From contig NZ_JAPSLK010000008.1 in assembly GCF_031180885.1 (NCBI RefSeq), positions 124,001 to 188,000 of the forward strand: a stretch of 64,000 bases of DNA, read 5' to 3'. A program made the translations under genes and the position numbers. Under the pieces are notes generated by a model that had not been told where the DNA came from, ran no database searches, and saw nothing but the letters and a program-made list of their open reading frames with translations. Positions 9,373-18,939 of this stretch are shown here, one piece after another; position 1 is the stretch's first letter; every line of letters begins with the position of its first letter. Source of the stretch: Saccharothrix sp. (GTDB lineage Bacteria; Actinomycetota; Actinomycetes; Mycobacteriales; Pseudonocardiaceae).

Positions 9373-10200
9373 ATGAACAACAGCCGGTTGATCGTCAACA
9401 CGTTGCAGCGGCGGCTCGACCCGCGGTTGGTCGCAACGCTGGGCTCGGTGCTGCTCACGGTCAGGCGGCGCGAGCGCTGCGTGGTCCGTTACGCGGAGGG
9501 CAACTGGGCCCACCACTACACCAGCGGCATCGTCGTGCGGCCCGAACTGGGTGGCGCCTCGGCGCGACAGGAGGATCGAGCAAGCTGGGACACCTTCCTG
9601 TTCGGCTACCAACCCCGGGTCGGCGACACCGTGCTCGACATCGGGGCCGGCGTGGGCAGCGAGACCCGGCTGCTGTCCCGCCTGGTGGGGCGGTCGGGGC
9701 GGGTGATCAGCGTCGAGGCCCACCCGCGCATGTTCGCCTGCCTGTGCCGCACGATCGAGCTGAACGGGCTGGAGAACGTGACCGCCGTGTCGGGCGCGAT
9801 CGCCGGAAGGCGTGGCACCGTGTACATCCAGGACCTGCCGAACCACGCGTCCAACGCGATCACCACCCGCCCCGGCGAGGGCTTGCCGGTGCCCGCGGAG
9901 ACGCTGGGCGAACTCCTCGACCGGCTGGACGTCGACCAGGTGGACCTGCTGAAGATGAACATCGAGGGGGTCGAGCACACCGTCCTGGAGGCCGCCCAGG
10001 ACGTCCTGGCCCGGGTGCGCAACATCGTCGTCTCCTGCCACGACTTCAAGGCCGAGAGCGACGGGGGCGACTGGCAACGCACCCACGCCGAGGTGCGCTC
10101 CCTGCTGATCGAATGCGGCTACCGGCTCCTGCCTTCCCGTCGTGATCCTCGACCGTGGATCCCCTACTACGTCTACGCGTCCCGACCGCAGCCACATTGA
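9373..10200 (+). CDS. FkbM-family SAM-dependent methyltransferase
   Basis: A 275-residue protein from ATG 9373, with AGGGAGGT just upstream. The SAM-binding motif is GDTVLDIGAGVGSET (around residue 80) and the FkbM signature LLKMNIEGVEHTVLE follows. Family members O-methylate sugar or polyketide hydroxyls. Position after kinase, ligase and phosphatase genes suggests methylation of a sugar in the exopolysaccharide, which is inference. It ends convergently with, and overlaps slightly, the small leftward gene at 10173. Confidence 0.85.
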   Translation: MNNSRLIVNTLQRRLDPRLVATLGSVLLTVRRRERCVVRYAEGNWAHHYTSGIVVRPELGGASARQEDRASWDTFLFGYQPRVGDTVLDIGAGVGSETRLLSRLVGRSGRVISVEAHPRMFACLCRTIELNGLENVTAVSGAIAGRRGTVYIQDLPNHASNAITTRPGEGLPVPAETLGELLDRLDVDQVDLLKMNIEGVEHTVLEAAQDVLARVRNIVVSCHDFKAESDGGDWQRTHAEVRSLLIECGYRLLPSRRDPRPWIPYYVYASRPQPH

Positions 10201-10601
10201 GGACCGACGCCGACGGGCACCAGGTCGGGCAGCCGCGTTCCTGCCGCGAACACCCAGCACAACGCGGAGGAGAGGTCGTGGAAACGGGCGGGAAGAGCGC
10301 GCCGATGTCCGTGGAAGGCCGTCGCCGCCGCGGTCGACCCGCACGACGGCCCGGCCAACGGCGTCGCACTCGACCACGCCCCTGGGCCCGGGCGCCGACT
10401 CCCCCGGGGCCGCCGATTCCATGCCCGAGCGGTACCCGCCCGACGCAGGACCAGCGCCCAACGCGGCGCGTTGCGGTCGTGTTGGGTCTTGAGGCGGACG
10501 CCGTCGGGCAATTCACAGGTCCCCTGACCACCGGCGAACCCGTGTTCCCGGAACACGGCGTCGAATTGCCCGACCACCGCGTCGACATCCGCCTTCGTCA
10601 C
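10173..10601 (-). CDS. uncharacterised protein, possibly frame-disrupted
   Basis: Starting at GTG 10601, 16 bp after the MarR stop, the frame gives 142 residues. The first about 57 look like real protein (DVDAVVGQFDAVFREHGF, then CELPDGVRLKTQHDRNA). After about residue 75 the frame becomes Ser/Ala-rich and unconvincing, while another frame at the same place reads VVECDAVGRAVVRVDRGG, which looks protein-like. A frameshift near 10380 is therefore possible. I do not recognise a family. Position suggests co-transcription with the MarR regulator. Confidence 0.4.
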   Translation of the reverse strand: MTKADVDAVVGQFDAVFREHGFAGGQGTCELPDGVRLKTQHDRNAPRWALVLRRAGTARAWNRRPRGSRRPGPGAWSSATPLAGPSCGSTAAATAFHGHRRALPARFHDLSSALCWVFAAGTRLPDLVPVGVGPQCGCGRDA

Positions 10602-10616
10602 GTCGGTCCCCGAACC

Positions 10617-11135
10617 TCAGGCCGGGCCGGCGGCGACCACGCGGCGGATGAGTTCCACCAGGAGAGCCCGTTCGCCCGCGTCCAGCACCTCGAACCACCG
10701 CGCCTCCCGCGCGTTCTGCGTCGGGAACACCCCCGACACCGCCTTCCGCCCCTCCTCCGTCAGCGCCACGAACACCACCCGCCGGTCCTGGTCGTCCCTC
10801 GACCGCACCACCAAGCCCACCTTCTCCAGCGTGTTGATCAGGTTCGACATCGCCGACCGGGTCGTCCCCGACAGGTCCGCCAGGCGCGCCGGCTGGGTCG
10901 GGCCCAGGATCCACAGCTTGAACATCAGCCGGAAGCCCGGCATCGTCCAGCCCTGCTCCCGGTGCACCAGGGCCTCGTAGTCGGTGATCAGCTTGTACGC
11001 CAGGGTCAGCACGTTGTAGGAGACGCCGAAGGCCTCGGCGTCACCACCGGATTCGGCGATGCGGTGCCGCGCGAACCGCTCGTAGTCCAGTTCGGTCACC
11101 ACGTCCTCGGCGACGGGTACGTCCTGCTCAGCCAC
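10617..11135 (-). CDS. MarR-family transcriptional regulator
   Basis: The gene encodes 172 residues from GTG 11135, chosen because upstream codons look non-coding. A winged-helix core is evident: FRLMFKLWILGPTQPARLADL, then TTRSAMSNLINTLEKVGLV (recognition helix) and the wing RSRDDQDRRVVFVALTEEG, all usual for MarR. Such dimers repress nearby genes and release DNA on binding phenolic or other small ligands. It is divergent from the GGDEF gene with only about 40 bp between starts and upstream of a small unknown gene, so both are plausible targets. No clear palindrome was found in the 40-bp gap. Confidence 0.85.
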   Translation of the reverse strand: MAEQDVPVAEDVVTELDYERFARHRIAESGGDAEAFGVSYNVLTLAYKLITDYEALVHREQGWTMPGFRLMFKLWILGPTQPARLADLSGTTRSAMSNLINTLEKVGLVVRSRDDQDRRVVFVALTEEGRKAVSGVFPTQNAREARWFEVLDAGERALLVELIRRVVAAGPA

Positions 11136-11175
11136 CCGCGCATCCTCGCAGGGCTCACCCCTCCGTGGAACGCGA

Positions 11176-12699
11176 ATGCGGCACACTTGGCCGGTGCACG
11201 GGACACGGCGGTTCGGCGTCACGGCGGCGTTGGTGCTCGTCTCGGCTGCCGCCGCCTCCCTGGCGGCGAGCTTCGACGTGGTCACCGGTCAGGCCGCGGT
11301 CGCGTTGGACGACCTCGCGCAGTTGGCCACCGGGTTGTTCGCCACGGGTGCGTGCTGGTTCTCGGCCCGGCGGACGTCCGGGCCGGACCGGGTGTGGCGG
11401 GTGCTGATGGGGTTCGGGATGCTCGGCTGGTCGGTCGGGCAGTCCCTGTGGACCTGGTACCAGCTCGTCGAGGAACGCGCGGTGCCCTCGCCGTCGCCGG
11501 CCGACGCCGGGTACCTGAGCATCGTGCCGTTCGCGTTCGCCGCGTTGCTGGTGATCGGCAGCCACCGCCGCTCGGGCACGCCGGACGCCCTGCTCGACCA
11601 CCGGTCCCGCTACGCCCGCCTGGTGCTGCTGCTCGACGGCGTGATCGTGACCGGCTCGCTGTTCGTGCTCACCTGGACGACCTCGCTGGGCGGCCTGGTC
11701 GAGGCGGGCAACCCGAGCACGGCGGCGTTCCTGGTCGCCATCGCCTACCCGGTGACCGACCTGGTCCTGCTGGTGATCGTGCTGGTGCTGGCGGCGGACC
11801 GGAAGGTCGTGCTCAAACCCCAGCTCCACCTGCTGGGCCTGGGCATCGTGGGGCTCGCCGCGTCGGACAGCGCGTTCGCCTACCTGGTCAGCATCCAGGC
11901 GCCGGAGGTGCCGCCGCTGGCCAACGCGGGTTTCGTGATCGGTCCGGCGCTGATCGCGTTGGCCGCGCTCGTCCCGCCCATGCCGCACGCGGCGCCCAAG
12001 CACATCGCCCGTGCCTGGCAATGGGCCTACCTGCTGATGCCGTACCTGCCGCTGCTGGTGTGCAGCGCGATCGTGTTGCGGCGCACGCTGATCGGTGACC
12101 TCGAACCGGCGGACGCGGTGGAGATCGGGTGCGGCTTCACGGTGTTCGTCGCGGTGATGCTGCGGCAGCTCACGACCATCGTGGAGAACACGCGGCTGGC
12201 GGCGATGCTTCGGGAGTCCGAACGCGACTTGGCGCACGAGGCCCACCACGACGCCCTGACCGGACTGGCCAACCGCGCGCTGTTCGAACGCCGGCTGGAC
12301 GAAGCCATGGCCGCGCACCACGAGGGTGTCCCCTTCGGACTGCTCTTCGTGGACTTGGACGACTTCAAAGCGGTCAACGACGAGTCGGGCCACGCGCACG
12401 GTGACGCGGTGCTGGGACGGGTCGCGCAACGCCTGCGCGAGTGCGTCCGCGACACCGACGTGGTCGCACGCCTGGGCGGCGACGAGTTCGGCGTGCTCGT
12501 GCAAGGCGTGGAAGAGCCGGAGAAGGTCGCCTTCCGCGTCCTCGACGCGCTCAGCGAGGTGATCAGCGCCAGCGTGGGCGTGGTGATCTGCGCCGATCCC
12601 GACCCCGAGGACACCGCCCAGTCCGTCCTCCAGCGCGCCGACAAGGCGATGTACGAGGCCAAAAGGGACGGTGGGCGGGGCCTGGTCATCCACCCGTGA
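11176..12699 (+). CDS. membrane-bound diguanylate cyclase (GGDEF)
   Basis: This 507-residue protein from ATG 11176 has about nine to ten hydrophobic helices in residues 12-340, forming a membrane sensor, followed by a GGDEF domain. The active-site motif is intact as ARLGGDEFGVLVQG, and the metal-site segment LLFVDLDDFKAVND is conserved. No RxxD inhibitory site is obvious immediately before GGDEF. It should make c-di-GMP, which in actinomycetes acts through BldD and other effectors on development. The trigger sensed by the membrane part is unknown. The 3' end overlaps the convergent lipoprotein remnant by 14 bp. Confidence 0.88.
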   Translation: MRHTWPVHGTRRFGVTAALVLVSAAAASLAASFDVVTGQAAVALDDLAQLATGLFATGACWFSARRTSGPDRVWRVLMGFGMLGWSVGQSLWTWYQLVEERAVPSPSPADAGYLSIVPFAFAALLVIGSHRRSGTPDALLDHRSRYARLVLLLDGVIVTGSLFVLTWTTSLGGLVEAGNPSTAAFLVAIAYPVTDLVLLVIVLVLAADRKVVLKPQLHLLGLGIVGLAASDSAFAYLVSIQAPEVPPLANAGFVIGPALIALAALVPPMPHAAPKHIARAWQWAYLLMPYLPLLVCSAIVLRRTLIGDLEPADAVEIGCGFTVFVAVMLRQLTTIVENTRLAAMLRESERDLAHEAHHDALTGLANRALFERRLDEAMAAHHEGVPFGLLFVDLDDFKAVNDESGHAHGDAVLGRVAQRLRECVRDTDVVARLGGDEFGVLVQGVEEPEKVAFRVLDALSEVISASVGVVICADPDPEDTAQSVLQRADKAMYEAKRDGGRGLVIHP

Positions 12700-13011
12700 T
12701 GCGCGCGGCCAACTCCTCCGCTTCGGCGGGCGTGAACCGGCCGGTGATCTGCACGCCGCCGCCGGTGCTCACCTCCACGACGGTCGGCGCGGCCACCACG
12801 GTCGTGTTGAACACGAGCGCGACCTGGCAGCCGACGTGCCGGCTGGTGAGGTCGGCCCACCGCACGCCGCCGGGGATGGTGAAGCCGACGTCGACCACCT
12901 CACCCGACGCCTCCGCCCGTTCGACGTGCTCACGGGTCAGCTCAGCCGGCCCCGGCACGCGGTCGTGCAGCCGGTCAGCAGCAGCGGCGGGATCGCCGCG
13001 AGGGCTCTCAC
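12686..13011 (-). pseudogene. frameshifted small lipoprotein with SecDF P1-head-like domain
   Basis: A GTG at 13011 overlaps the cyclase stop (GTGA) and starts a lipoprotein signal, VRALAAIPPLLLTGCTT, with lipobox LTGC. That frame stops after 24 residues. In another frame the sequence continues as RVPGPAELTREHVERAEA, then GEVVDVGFTIPGG, and ends with GVQITGRFTPAEAEELAARI, which resembles the SecDF P1-head subdomain of small actinobacterial lipoproteins. The total span is not a multiple of three, so one frameshift between about 12945 and 12975 separates signal and domain. It is a pseudogene, a sequencing error or, less likely, programmed frameshifting. Confidence 0.6.
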
Positions 13012-13811
13012 CGCTTGGGCACGAACGCGTAGACGCTGGCCGGGGAACCGGAGCCGCGCCGGTTGATCGTGCCGCCGACCAGGACGTGCGCGCCGGTCTC
13101 GGGCAGCTTCGCCAGGTTCGCCAGCACTTCCAGGCTGATCCGGTGCTCCCGGTACAGCAGCTTGGACACCGAGTAGGACGTGTCGGTCGCCGGCTCCGGG
13201 CTGAACGTGTCGGTGCCCAGCGCACCCCGCCGCCCCAGCCGCCCGGTGTCCACCAGCCACCGCACGGCGGCCAGCGAGAACCCGGGCTGGTGCATCTGCC
13301 CGGCCGAGTCGTAGTTGTAGAACGCCGGGGTGCCCCAGCGGTCCTCCCACCCCGTCCACAGCACGACCGCCGCCTCGTTGGGGATGCGGCCGTGCCGCTT
13401 CTCCCACCGCTGGAGGTCGGCGACGGTCACCTGGTAGTCGGCGTCCCGCTGGGCCTGCTCCCGCACGTCGACCTTCACGGCGGGCAGGAACAGGTCCTCG
13501 GCGTCCAACTCGTCGGCGTAGGGCTGGTCGTCGTTGAAGTGCGCGGGCGCGCCCCAGTGGGTGCCGGTGTGCTCGCCCTGCTGCGCGTACTGGAGGTAGA
13601 AGCCGTCCTCGGGCACGGTCGTGACCGTGGTCAGGGTGAACTCCGGGTCGCCCGGGTAGACGTTGGTCCGCGCGGGGTCGTTGACGTGCGCCAGGTTCAC
13701 CAGCCTGTAGTCGCCCAGCCCGCGCGGCGCGGCGGTCGCCGACCCCGCGCCCGCCACGGCCATGCCGCCCACTGTCGAAACCACACCCGCGAGCATCGAC
13801 CGCCTGCGCAC
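13008..13811 (-). CDS. secreted cyclase-family (kynurenine formamidase-like) metal hydrolase
   Basis: The 267-residue product starts with a Tat-like signal, MRRRSMLAGVVSTVGG, cleaved around ATAAP. The mature part has the cyclase/formamidase metal motif as GEHTGTHWGAPAHF, matching H-x-G-T-H-x(D)-x-P-x-H except that Trp replaces the usual Asp. The tail VLVGGTINRRGSGSPASVYAF also fits the family. Members hydrolyse formylated amines or cyclic amides, but export and the Asp change make the substrate unknown. It is 60 bp downstream of the alcohol dehydrogenase gene on the same strand and overlaps the lipoprotein remnant. Confidence 0.8.
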   Translation of the reverse strand: MRRRSMLAGVVSTVGGMAVAGAGSATAAPRGLGDYRLVNLAHVNDPARTNVYPGDPEFTLTTVTTVPEDGFYLQYAQQGEHTGTHWGAPAHFNDDQPYADELDAEDLFLPAVKVDVREQAQRDADYQVTVADLQRWEKRHGRIPNEAAVVLWTGWEDRWGTPAFYNYDSAGQMHQPGFSLAAVRWLVDTGRLGRRGALGTDTFSPEPATDTSYSVSKLLYREHRISLEVLANLAKLPETGAHVLVGGTINRRGSGSPASVYAFVPKR

Positions 13812-13872
13812 CGCCGACCACTCCCCTGCCCGCTAGATCACCCGATTCGGGCAACTTTAACGGCAGCGTTGA

Positions 13873-14970
13873 TCACAGGACGACGACCTGCCGGACGGCA
13901 TCCCCTGCCGCCAAACGGGTGAACCCGGCGTTGACCTCGTCCAGCGCGAGCCGCCCGGACAGCAGTCCGTCCACGGGCAACCTGCCCGCCCGGTACAGGT
14001 CGACGAACCGCGGCACGTCCCGGCGCGGCACGCACGAACCCAGGTAGCTGCCCTTCAACGTCCGCTCCTCGGCGACCAGGCTCAGCGCGGGCAGCGTCAC
14101 CGTGCGGTCCGGGTGCGGCAACCCCACCGTCACCGTGGTGCCGCCCGCCGCCGTCGCCAGGTAAGCCTGTTCCAGCACGGCCGCCACGCCGGTGGTGTCG
14201 ATGACCTTGTCCGCGCCGCCGCCGGTCAGGTCCCGCACCGCCGTCACCGCGTCCGGCCCGCCCGCCGCGTCGTGCGTCGCGCCCAACGTCCGCGCCAGCG
14301 CCCGCTTGTGCTCCACCACATCGACGGCGACCACTTGGGACGCTCCCGCCGCGACCGCGCCGAGCACGGCGGCCAACCCGACGCCGCCCAGCCCGAACAC
14401 CGCGACCCGGTCCCCCGGCACGACCTGCGCGCTGTAGAACGCCGCACCCGTGCCGGTCAGCACCGCGCACCCGAACAGCGCCGCGACGTCCAGCGGCAGG
14501 TCGGGGTCCACCAGGGTCGCGGACTTCTCCGACACCACCGTGTACTCGGCGAACCCGGACACGCCCAGGTGGTGGTTGGGCCGCGTCCCGTCGGGCAGCC
14601 GCCACCGCCGCGCGCCGCCCAGCAGCGTGCCCTCCCGGTTGGCCGCCGCACCGGGCTCGCACAGCGCCTGCCGCCCGGACACGCACCGCCGGCACGCCCC
14701 GCACGCGGGCACGAAGGACAGCACCACGTGGTCGCCCACCGCGAACTCCGCGCCCGGCCCGGTCTCCACGACCTCGCCCGCGGCCTCGTGCCCCAGCACC
14801 ATCGGCAACGGCCGCAGCCGCGAGCCGTCGATCACCGACAGGTCCGAGTGGCACAACCCGGTCGCGCGCACCCGCACCAGCAGCTCGCCCGGCCCCGGCG
14901 GGTCCAGCTCCAACTCCTCGATGGACAGCGGCCCGCCGACCGCCGTGAGCACCGCGCCCCGGGACTTCAC
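13873..14970 (-). CDS. zinc-dependent alcohol dehydrogenase (MDR family)
   Basis: Starting at GTG 14970 (GTGA overlap with the thioesterase stop), 365 residues are encoded. The catalytic zinc site is ATGLCHSDLSV plus GHEAAGEVVETGPG, and the structural zinc loop is PACGACRRCVSGRQALC with four cysteines. The nucleotide-binding motif is VAVFGLGGVGLAAVLGA. The layout matches class III-like mycothiol/formaldehyde or aryl/alkyl alcohol dehydrogenases of actinobacteria (AdhD-like). It probably oxidises an alcohol or reduces an aldehyde with NAD(P). The adjoining thioesterase suggests aldehydes derived from acyl chains, which is inference. Confidence 0.88.
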   Translation of the reverse strand: MKSRGAVLTAVGGPLSIEELELDPPGPGELLVRVRATGLCHSDLSVIDGSRLRPLPMVLGHEAAGEVVETGPGAEFAVGDHVVLSFVPACGACRRCVSGRQALCEPGAAANREGTLLGGARRWRLPDGTRPNHHLGVSGFAEYTVVSEKSATLVDPDLPLDVAALFGCAVLTGTGAAFYSAQVVPGDRVAVFGLGGVGLAAVLGAVAAGASQVVAVDVVEHKRALARTLGATHDAAGGPDAVTAVRDLTGGGADKVIDTTGVAAVLEQAYLATAAGGTTVTVGLPHPDRTVTLPALSLVAEERTLKGSYLGSCVPRRDVPRFVDLYRAGRLPVDGLLSGRLALDEVNAGFTRLAAGDAVRQVVVL

Positions 14971-15383
14971 GCGACCACCAGCCCTTCCATCGCGGCCCGC
15001 AGGTGCGCGGGGATCTCCACCGGCTTGCGCGACTCCCGGTCCACGAACACGTGCACGAAATGCCCTTCGGCCACCACGTCGTCGCGGTCCTCGGGGTAGA
15101 AGCCGACCTCGTAGCGCACGCTGGACCGGCCCAGGTGCCCGACGCGCAGACCCGCGTCCACCGCCTCCGGGAAGGAGATGGCGGACTTGTAGTTGCAGTG
15201 GGACTCCACGCACAGACCGATCGCGGGGCCGTGGTGGATGTCCAGCCCGGCCTTCTCGATCAGCCACGTGTTGATCACGGTGTCCATGAACGCGTAGTGC
15301 ACGACGTTGTTCACGTGCCCGTACACGTCGTTGTCGGCCCACCTCGTGGGTATCCGCTGCCAGTGCCGGTAGTCCGCGCGCAC
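14967..15383 (-). CDS. hotdog-fold acyl-CoA thioesterase (4HBT-like)
   Basis: This 138-residue protein begins MRADYRHWQRIP from GTG 15383, 10 bp after the LuxR-type regulator stop. The hotdog signature TRWADNDVYGHVNNVVH contains the catalytic Asp and the G-H-V-N-N loop of 4-hydroxybenzoyl-CoA/YbgC-like thioesterases. The family hydrolyses short or aromatic acyl-CoAs in the cytoplasm. Coupling to the alcohol dehydrogenase and position just behind a large LAL regulator suggest all three form one operon. Confidence 0.85.
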   Translation of the reverse strand: MRADYRHWQRIPTRWADNDVYGHVNNVVHYAFMDTVINTWLIEKAGLDIHHGPAIGLCVESHCNYKSAISFPEAVDAGLRVGHLGRSSVRYEVGFYPEDRDDVVAEGHFVHVFVDRESRKPVEIPAHLRAAMEGLVVA

Positions 15384-15392
15384 CCGACCTCC

Positions 15393-17867
15393 CTATCCGA
15401 TCATCCTGGTCAGCTCCACCCGCGACCGCACGCCCAGCCTGGTGAACATGTTGCGCAGGTGGTGTTCCACCGTGCGGTGGCTGAGGAACAGGCGCGCGGC
15501 GATCTCCCGGTTGGTCGCGCCCTCGGCGACCAGGCGGGCGATGCGGGCCTGCTGCGGGGTGAGGTCGGCGGCCTGGCCGACCGGGGCGGTGGTCTCGCCG
15601 GCGGCGCGCAGCTCGGCGCGGGCGCGGTCGACCCAGTGGTCCGCCTCGTAGGACTGGAAGATCTTCAGCGCGTCGCGCAGGAGTTCCCGCGCCGCACGGG
15701 GTTTGCGGGTGCGGCGCAGGCGGTGCCCGTACAGCAGTTCGGTGCGGGCCAGTTCCATCGCGGTGCCGCTCTCGCGGTGCAGCCGGATCGCCTCGCGGAA
15801 GTGCTCGTCGGAGCGGGGCCCCTCGGACAGCAGGCCGTGGCAGCGGTGGGACAACGCCATGCGCGCCGGGCAGTTCGTGGCGCCGGCCCACTTCTCGAAC
15901 CGTTGGAGCGCTCTGTCCGCTGTGGACGGTCGACCGCACCCCACGGCGGCTTCGACGACCTGCGGCGCGGCCATCACCCTGATGCCCGCGTGGACGCCCG
16001 TGGCCTTGAGCCGGAGGCGGTCCAGCGCGTCGGCCGGGCGGTCCAGGGCGAGGTCGACGCAGGCGAACGCCCACGCGCCGAACGTGCCGGACCGGCCCAG
16101 GCCGCGGCGGACGATCTGCTCGTTGGCGGCGTCGATGTTGTGCAGGGCGGTGTCGGTGTCGCCGCGGAAGGCCGCGAGCAGGGCGAGGATCGTCAGGTGG
16201 TCCACCACGGCGTTGTGCTGGCCCAGCGCGGTGGCCGCGTGCGCGCCCTCTGTGGCGGCGGACAGCGCCACCGCGTGCTGGTCGAGCAGCAGCGCGGACA
16301 GCGCCCGGTAGACCAGCGCCCACGACACCAGGGCGGTGAGACCGGACTCGCGGGCGGCGGTGACCGCGCCCGCGGCCAGTTCGTGGGCGCGGGCGGCGTC
16401 GCCGAGGACGTAAGCGGCCTGCGCGCCCCAGATGCCCGCCTGCGGGTGCGGGACCCGGTCGGCCAGCTCGACCACGGACCGCAGGTGCGGCAGGGCCTGC
16501 TCGTGCCGGCCCGCGAAGGTGGCCGACATGCCGACCAGGTGGTCGAGGGTGATCCGGGTGGCGGGCGGCTCGTCGGGTGCGCGGACGCGCTCGGCGAACG
16601 CGGCGATGTCGGCGTGCCGCTGGTGGTCCCCGGCGATGCTGGCCGCCTCGCCCGCGAAGCCCAGGGCGGCGATCGCGAGGGCGCGCCGGGTGCCGACCAG
16701 GCCTTCGGCGGCGCGGACCAGCCGGCGGGCGGCGACGTCGGGCAGGCCGTCGCCGAGGTCGATGCCGCCGCGGACGAGGTCGGTGAGCGCGCGGAGGTCG
16801 GGGTCGTCGGTGAGCCGTTCGGCCACGCGCAGGACGGCGCGGGACCGGTGTGCCGCGCCCATCGCCCAGTGGTCGGCGGCAGCGGAGACCAGCCGGTGCG
16901 CTTTGAGGCCGGGATCGCCGGTGAGGGCCGCCGCCCGGTCATGATCACGGGCGGCGGACACGTGGTCGCCACGCAACCGGGCTCGCTGCGCCGCCTCGAA
17001 GAGCTGGTCCGCAAACGCCTCGGCAGCAGGGCGATCGGCTAGGCGATCGGCGGCGGGCTGATCGGCGGGACGGCCGGTGTTCGGGTCGCGGGCCGCGGCC
17101 GGGGTGGTGGCGGCATGGTGCCAGGTGCGGCGCGGTCCGGGTGGCAGGGCGGCGGCCAGGGCCTGGTGTGCCTCATAGCGCGCGGTGGGCGGCAACTCGG
17201 TGCGCAAAGTCGAGCGGATCAGCCGCCGAGGATCGAGCAGTTCGCCCGCCTCCTCCACCGCGCGCGGGTCGACGCCCAGAACCAGGAGCGCGTCGGCGTC
17301 GACCTCCTCGTCCACCGCAGCCATCGCCACCGCCCGCACCGCCTCCGCGCTCAAGGCGTCCAGGCGCGCCCGCAGACGGGTCCGCAACGCGCTGTCCGAA
17401 GGCAGGGTGGTCGGCGCGGGCGCGGTGCCGCCCAACTCCGCCGAGGTCAACGCATCGGCCAGCTCCACCAGGGCCAACGGGTTCCCGCAGGCCAGGTCCA
17501 CCAGGTCCGCCGCGAGTTCGGCGGGCAGCCCCGGTCGCCGGTCGTGCAGCACGCGCAGGCTCGCCGCCCGGTCCAGCGGGTCCAACGTCACGCCGGGCAG
17601 CCCGTGCGGCGGCCCCTCGGTCGCGATGAACACCGCCGCCCGGGTGCCCTCGACCTCCCGCGCCAACGCCAACAGGTCGGTCAGGTCGTCGCACTCGTGG
17701 GCGTCGTCCACGCACAGCGCCGCGGGGTACGAGGCGGCGTGGGCCAGCAGCGCGGACTTGCCCGACCCGGGCTCGCCGCGCAGCACCAGCACGCCGCCCC
17801 GGCCGGCCCGGGCACGGTCGAGCACCGCGTCTACGGCGACGCGCTGCCGATCACGTCCGTGCAGCAC
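15393..17867 (-). CDS. LAL-type LuxR-family regulator with AAA ATPase domain
   Basis: The 824-residue protein has an N-terminal ATPase with Walker [16 protein letters not shown] and Walker [13 protein letters not shown], a long central region of TPR-like helices (about residues 230-740), and a C-terminal LuxR helix-turn-helix, [18 protein letters not shown] followed by [22 protein letters not shown] regulators bind ATP and an inducer and usually activate nearby operons. It heads the thioesterase-dehydrogenase operon and is divergent from the secreted cutinase gene with about 170 bp between starts, so either or both are candidate targets. Confidence 0.9.
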   Translation of the reverse strand: MLHGRDRQRVAVDAVLDRARAGRGGVLVLRGEPGSGKSALLAHAASYPAALCVDDAHECDDLTDLLALAREVEGTRAAVFIATEGPPHGLPGVTLDPLDRAASLRVLHDRRPGLPAELAADLVDLACGNPLALVELADALTSAELGGTAPAPTTLPSDSALRTRLRARLDALSAEAVRAVAMAAVDEEVDADALLVLGVDPRAVEEAGELLDPRRLIRSTLRTELPPTARYEAHQALAAALPPGPRRTWHHAATTPAAARDPNTGRPADQPAADRLADRPAAEAFADQLFEAAQRARLRGDHVSAARDHDRAAALTGDPGLKAHRLVSAAADHWAMGAAHRSRAVLRVAERLTDDPDLRALTDLVRGGIDLGDGLPDVAARRLVRAAEGLVGTRRALAIAALGFAGEAASIAGDHQRHADIAAFAERVRAPDEPPATRITLDHLVGMSATFAGRHEQALPHLRSVVELADRVPHPQAGIWGAQAAYVLGDAARAHELAAGAVTAARESGLTALVSWALVYRALSALLLDQHAVALSAATEGAHAATALGQHNAVVDHLTILALLAAFRGDTDTALHNIDAANEQIVRRGLGRSGTFGAWAFACVDLALDRPADALDRLRLKATGVHAGIRVMAAPQVVEAAVGCGRPSTADRALQRFEKWAGATNCPARMALSHRCHGLLSEGPRSDEHFREAIRLHRESGTAMELARTELLYGHRLRRTRKPRAARELLRDALKIFQSYEADHWVDRARAELRAAGETTAPVGQAADLTPQQARIARLVAEGATNREIAARLFLSHRTVEHHLRNMFTRLGVRSRVELTRMIG

Positions 17868-18036
17868 CGGGCCAGTCTCGCCGGACGCCGCCGCCGGGCG
17901 GAAGACCTGCGGCGAAAATTATCTACCAGCGTTAGTTTTCGGCGTGCACACCGGTGGTTCCACCGATGCGCGCCCGGCCCCGGCCGGAGCAGGGTCGAGG
18001 CGTCCGTTTCCCTGCGCAAGCGAGGTGTACAGCGAC

Positions 18037-18891
18037 GTGCAACTCCGCAGACTGATCCCCGCGGTCGCCCTGCTCCTGACCGCGGCGACCCCCACCGCCC
18101 AGGCCGCCGAGAACCCCTACGAACGGGGCCCGGCGCCGACCAACTCCAGCATCGAGGCCGTCCGCGGCCCGTTCGCCACCGCGTCGACCTCGGTGTCGTC
18201 ACTGGCGGTGACCGGCTTCGGCGGCGGCACCATCTACTACCCGACCAGCACCGCCGAGGGCACCTTCGGCGCGGTGGCGATCTCGCCCGGGTTCACCGGG
18301 ACGCAGTCGAGCATCTCCTGGCTCGGCCCACGCTTGGCGTCCCAGGGCTTCGTGGTGTTCACCATCGACACCAACTCCATCTACGACCAGCCCGACAGCC
18401 GCGCGTCGCAACTGCTGGCCGCGCTGGACCACCTGACCCAGCGCAGCACGGTCCGCACGCGCATCGACGCCACCCGGCTCGGCGTCATGGGCCACTCCAT
18501 GGGCGGCGGCGGCACCCTGCGGGCCGCCGAGACCCGGCCGGCGCTCCAGGCGGCGATCCCGCTGACCGGCTGGCACACCGACAAGACCTGGGGCAGCGTC
18601 CGGGTGCCGACCCTGGTCATCGGCGCGGAGAACGACTCCATCGCCCCGGTGTCCTCGCACTCCGAGCCGTTCTACACCAGCCTGCCGTCCACGTTGGACA
18701 AGGCGTACCTGGAGCTGAACAGCGCGGACCACTTCGCGCCCAACACCTCCAACACCACGATCGCGAAGTACAGCATCTCCTGGCTCAAGCGGTTCATCGA
18801 CAACGACACCCGCTACGAGCAGTTCCTGTGCCCGGCACCGGGCCGCAGCACCTTGATCGAGGAGTACCGGGACACCTGCCCGCACTCCTGA
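18037..18891 (+). CDS. secreted cutinase / polyester (PET-type) hydrolase
   Basis: I use GTG 18037 (284 residues); GTG 18025 is an alternative. A Sec signal [18 protein letters not shown] precedes an alpha/beta-hydrolase that closely follows actinobacterial cutinases of the TfCut2/LCC/Cut190 type. The nucleophile is Ser154 in [11 protein letters not shown], the acid Asp200 in GAENDSIAP and the base His232 in SADHFAPN. The binding-cleft aromatics F86 (PGFTGT) and W179 (TGWHTDK) are present. C265 and C281 likely form the C-terminal disulfide. The His before the Ser (GHSMG) is cutinase-like rather than PETase-like. It should hydrolyse cutin and perhaps synthetic polyesters outside the cell. A strong terminator follows. 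Confidence 0.93.
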   Translation: MQLRRLIPAVALLLTAATPTAQAAENPYERGPAPTNSSIEAVRGPFATASTSVSSLAVTGFGGGTIYYPTSTAEGTFGAVAISPGFTGTQSSISWLGPRLASQGFVVFTIDTNSIYDQPDSRASQLLAALDHLTQRSTVRTRIDATRLGVMGHSMGGGGTLRAAETRPALQAAIPLTGWHTDKTWGSVRVPTLVIGAENDSIAPVSSHSEPFYTSLPSTLDKAYLELNSADHFAPNTSNTTIAKYSISWLKRFIDNDTRYEQFLCPAPGRSTLIEEYRDTCPHS

Positions 18892-18907
18892 TCCACTGCT
18901 CCGCGCT

Positions 18908-18939
18908 GCCGCAGCCGTCCCCACCGGGGCGGCTGCGGC
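18908..18939 (+). terminator. intrinsic terminator after the cutinase gene
   Basis: A perfect 10-bp stem, GCCGCAGCCG at 18908-18917 with CGGCTGCGGC at 18930-18939, has a 12-nt loop and is followed by GTTT. It starts 17 bp after the cutinase stop. Confidence 0.8.

Noticed and set aside
11136-11175. Operator between the MarR and GGDEF genes
   Set aside because: No convincing palindrome is seen in the 40-bp gap.
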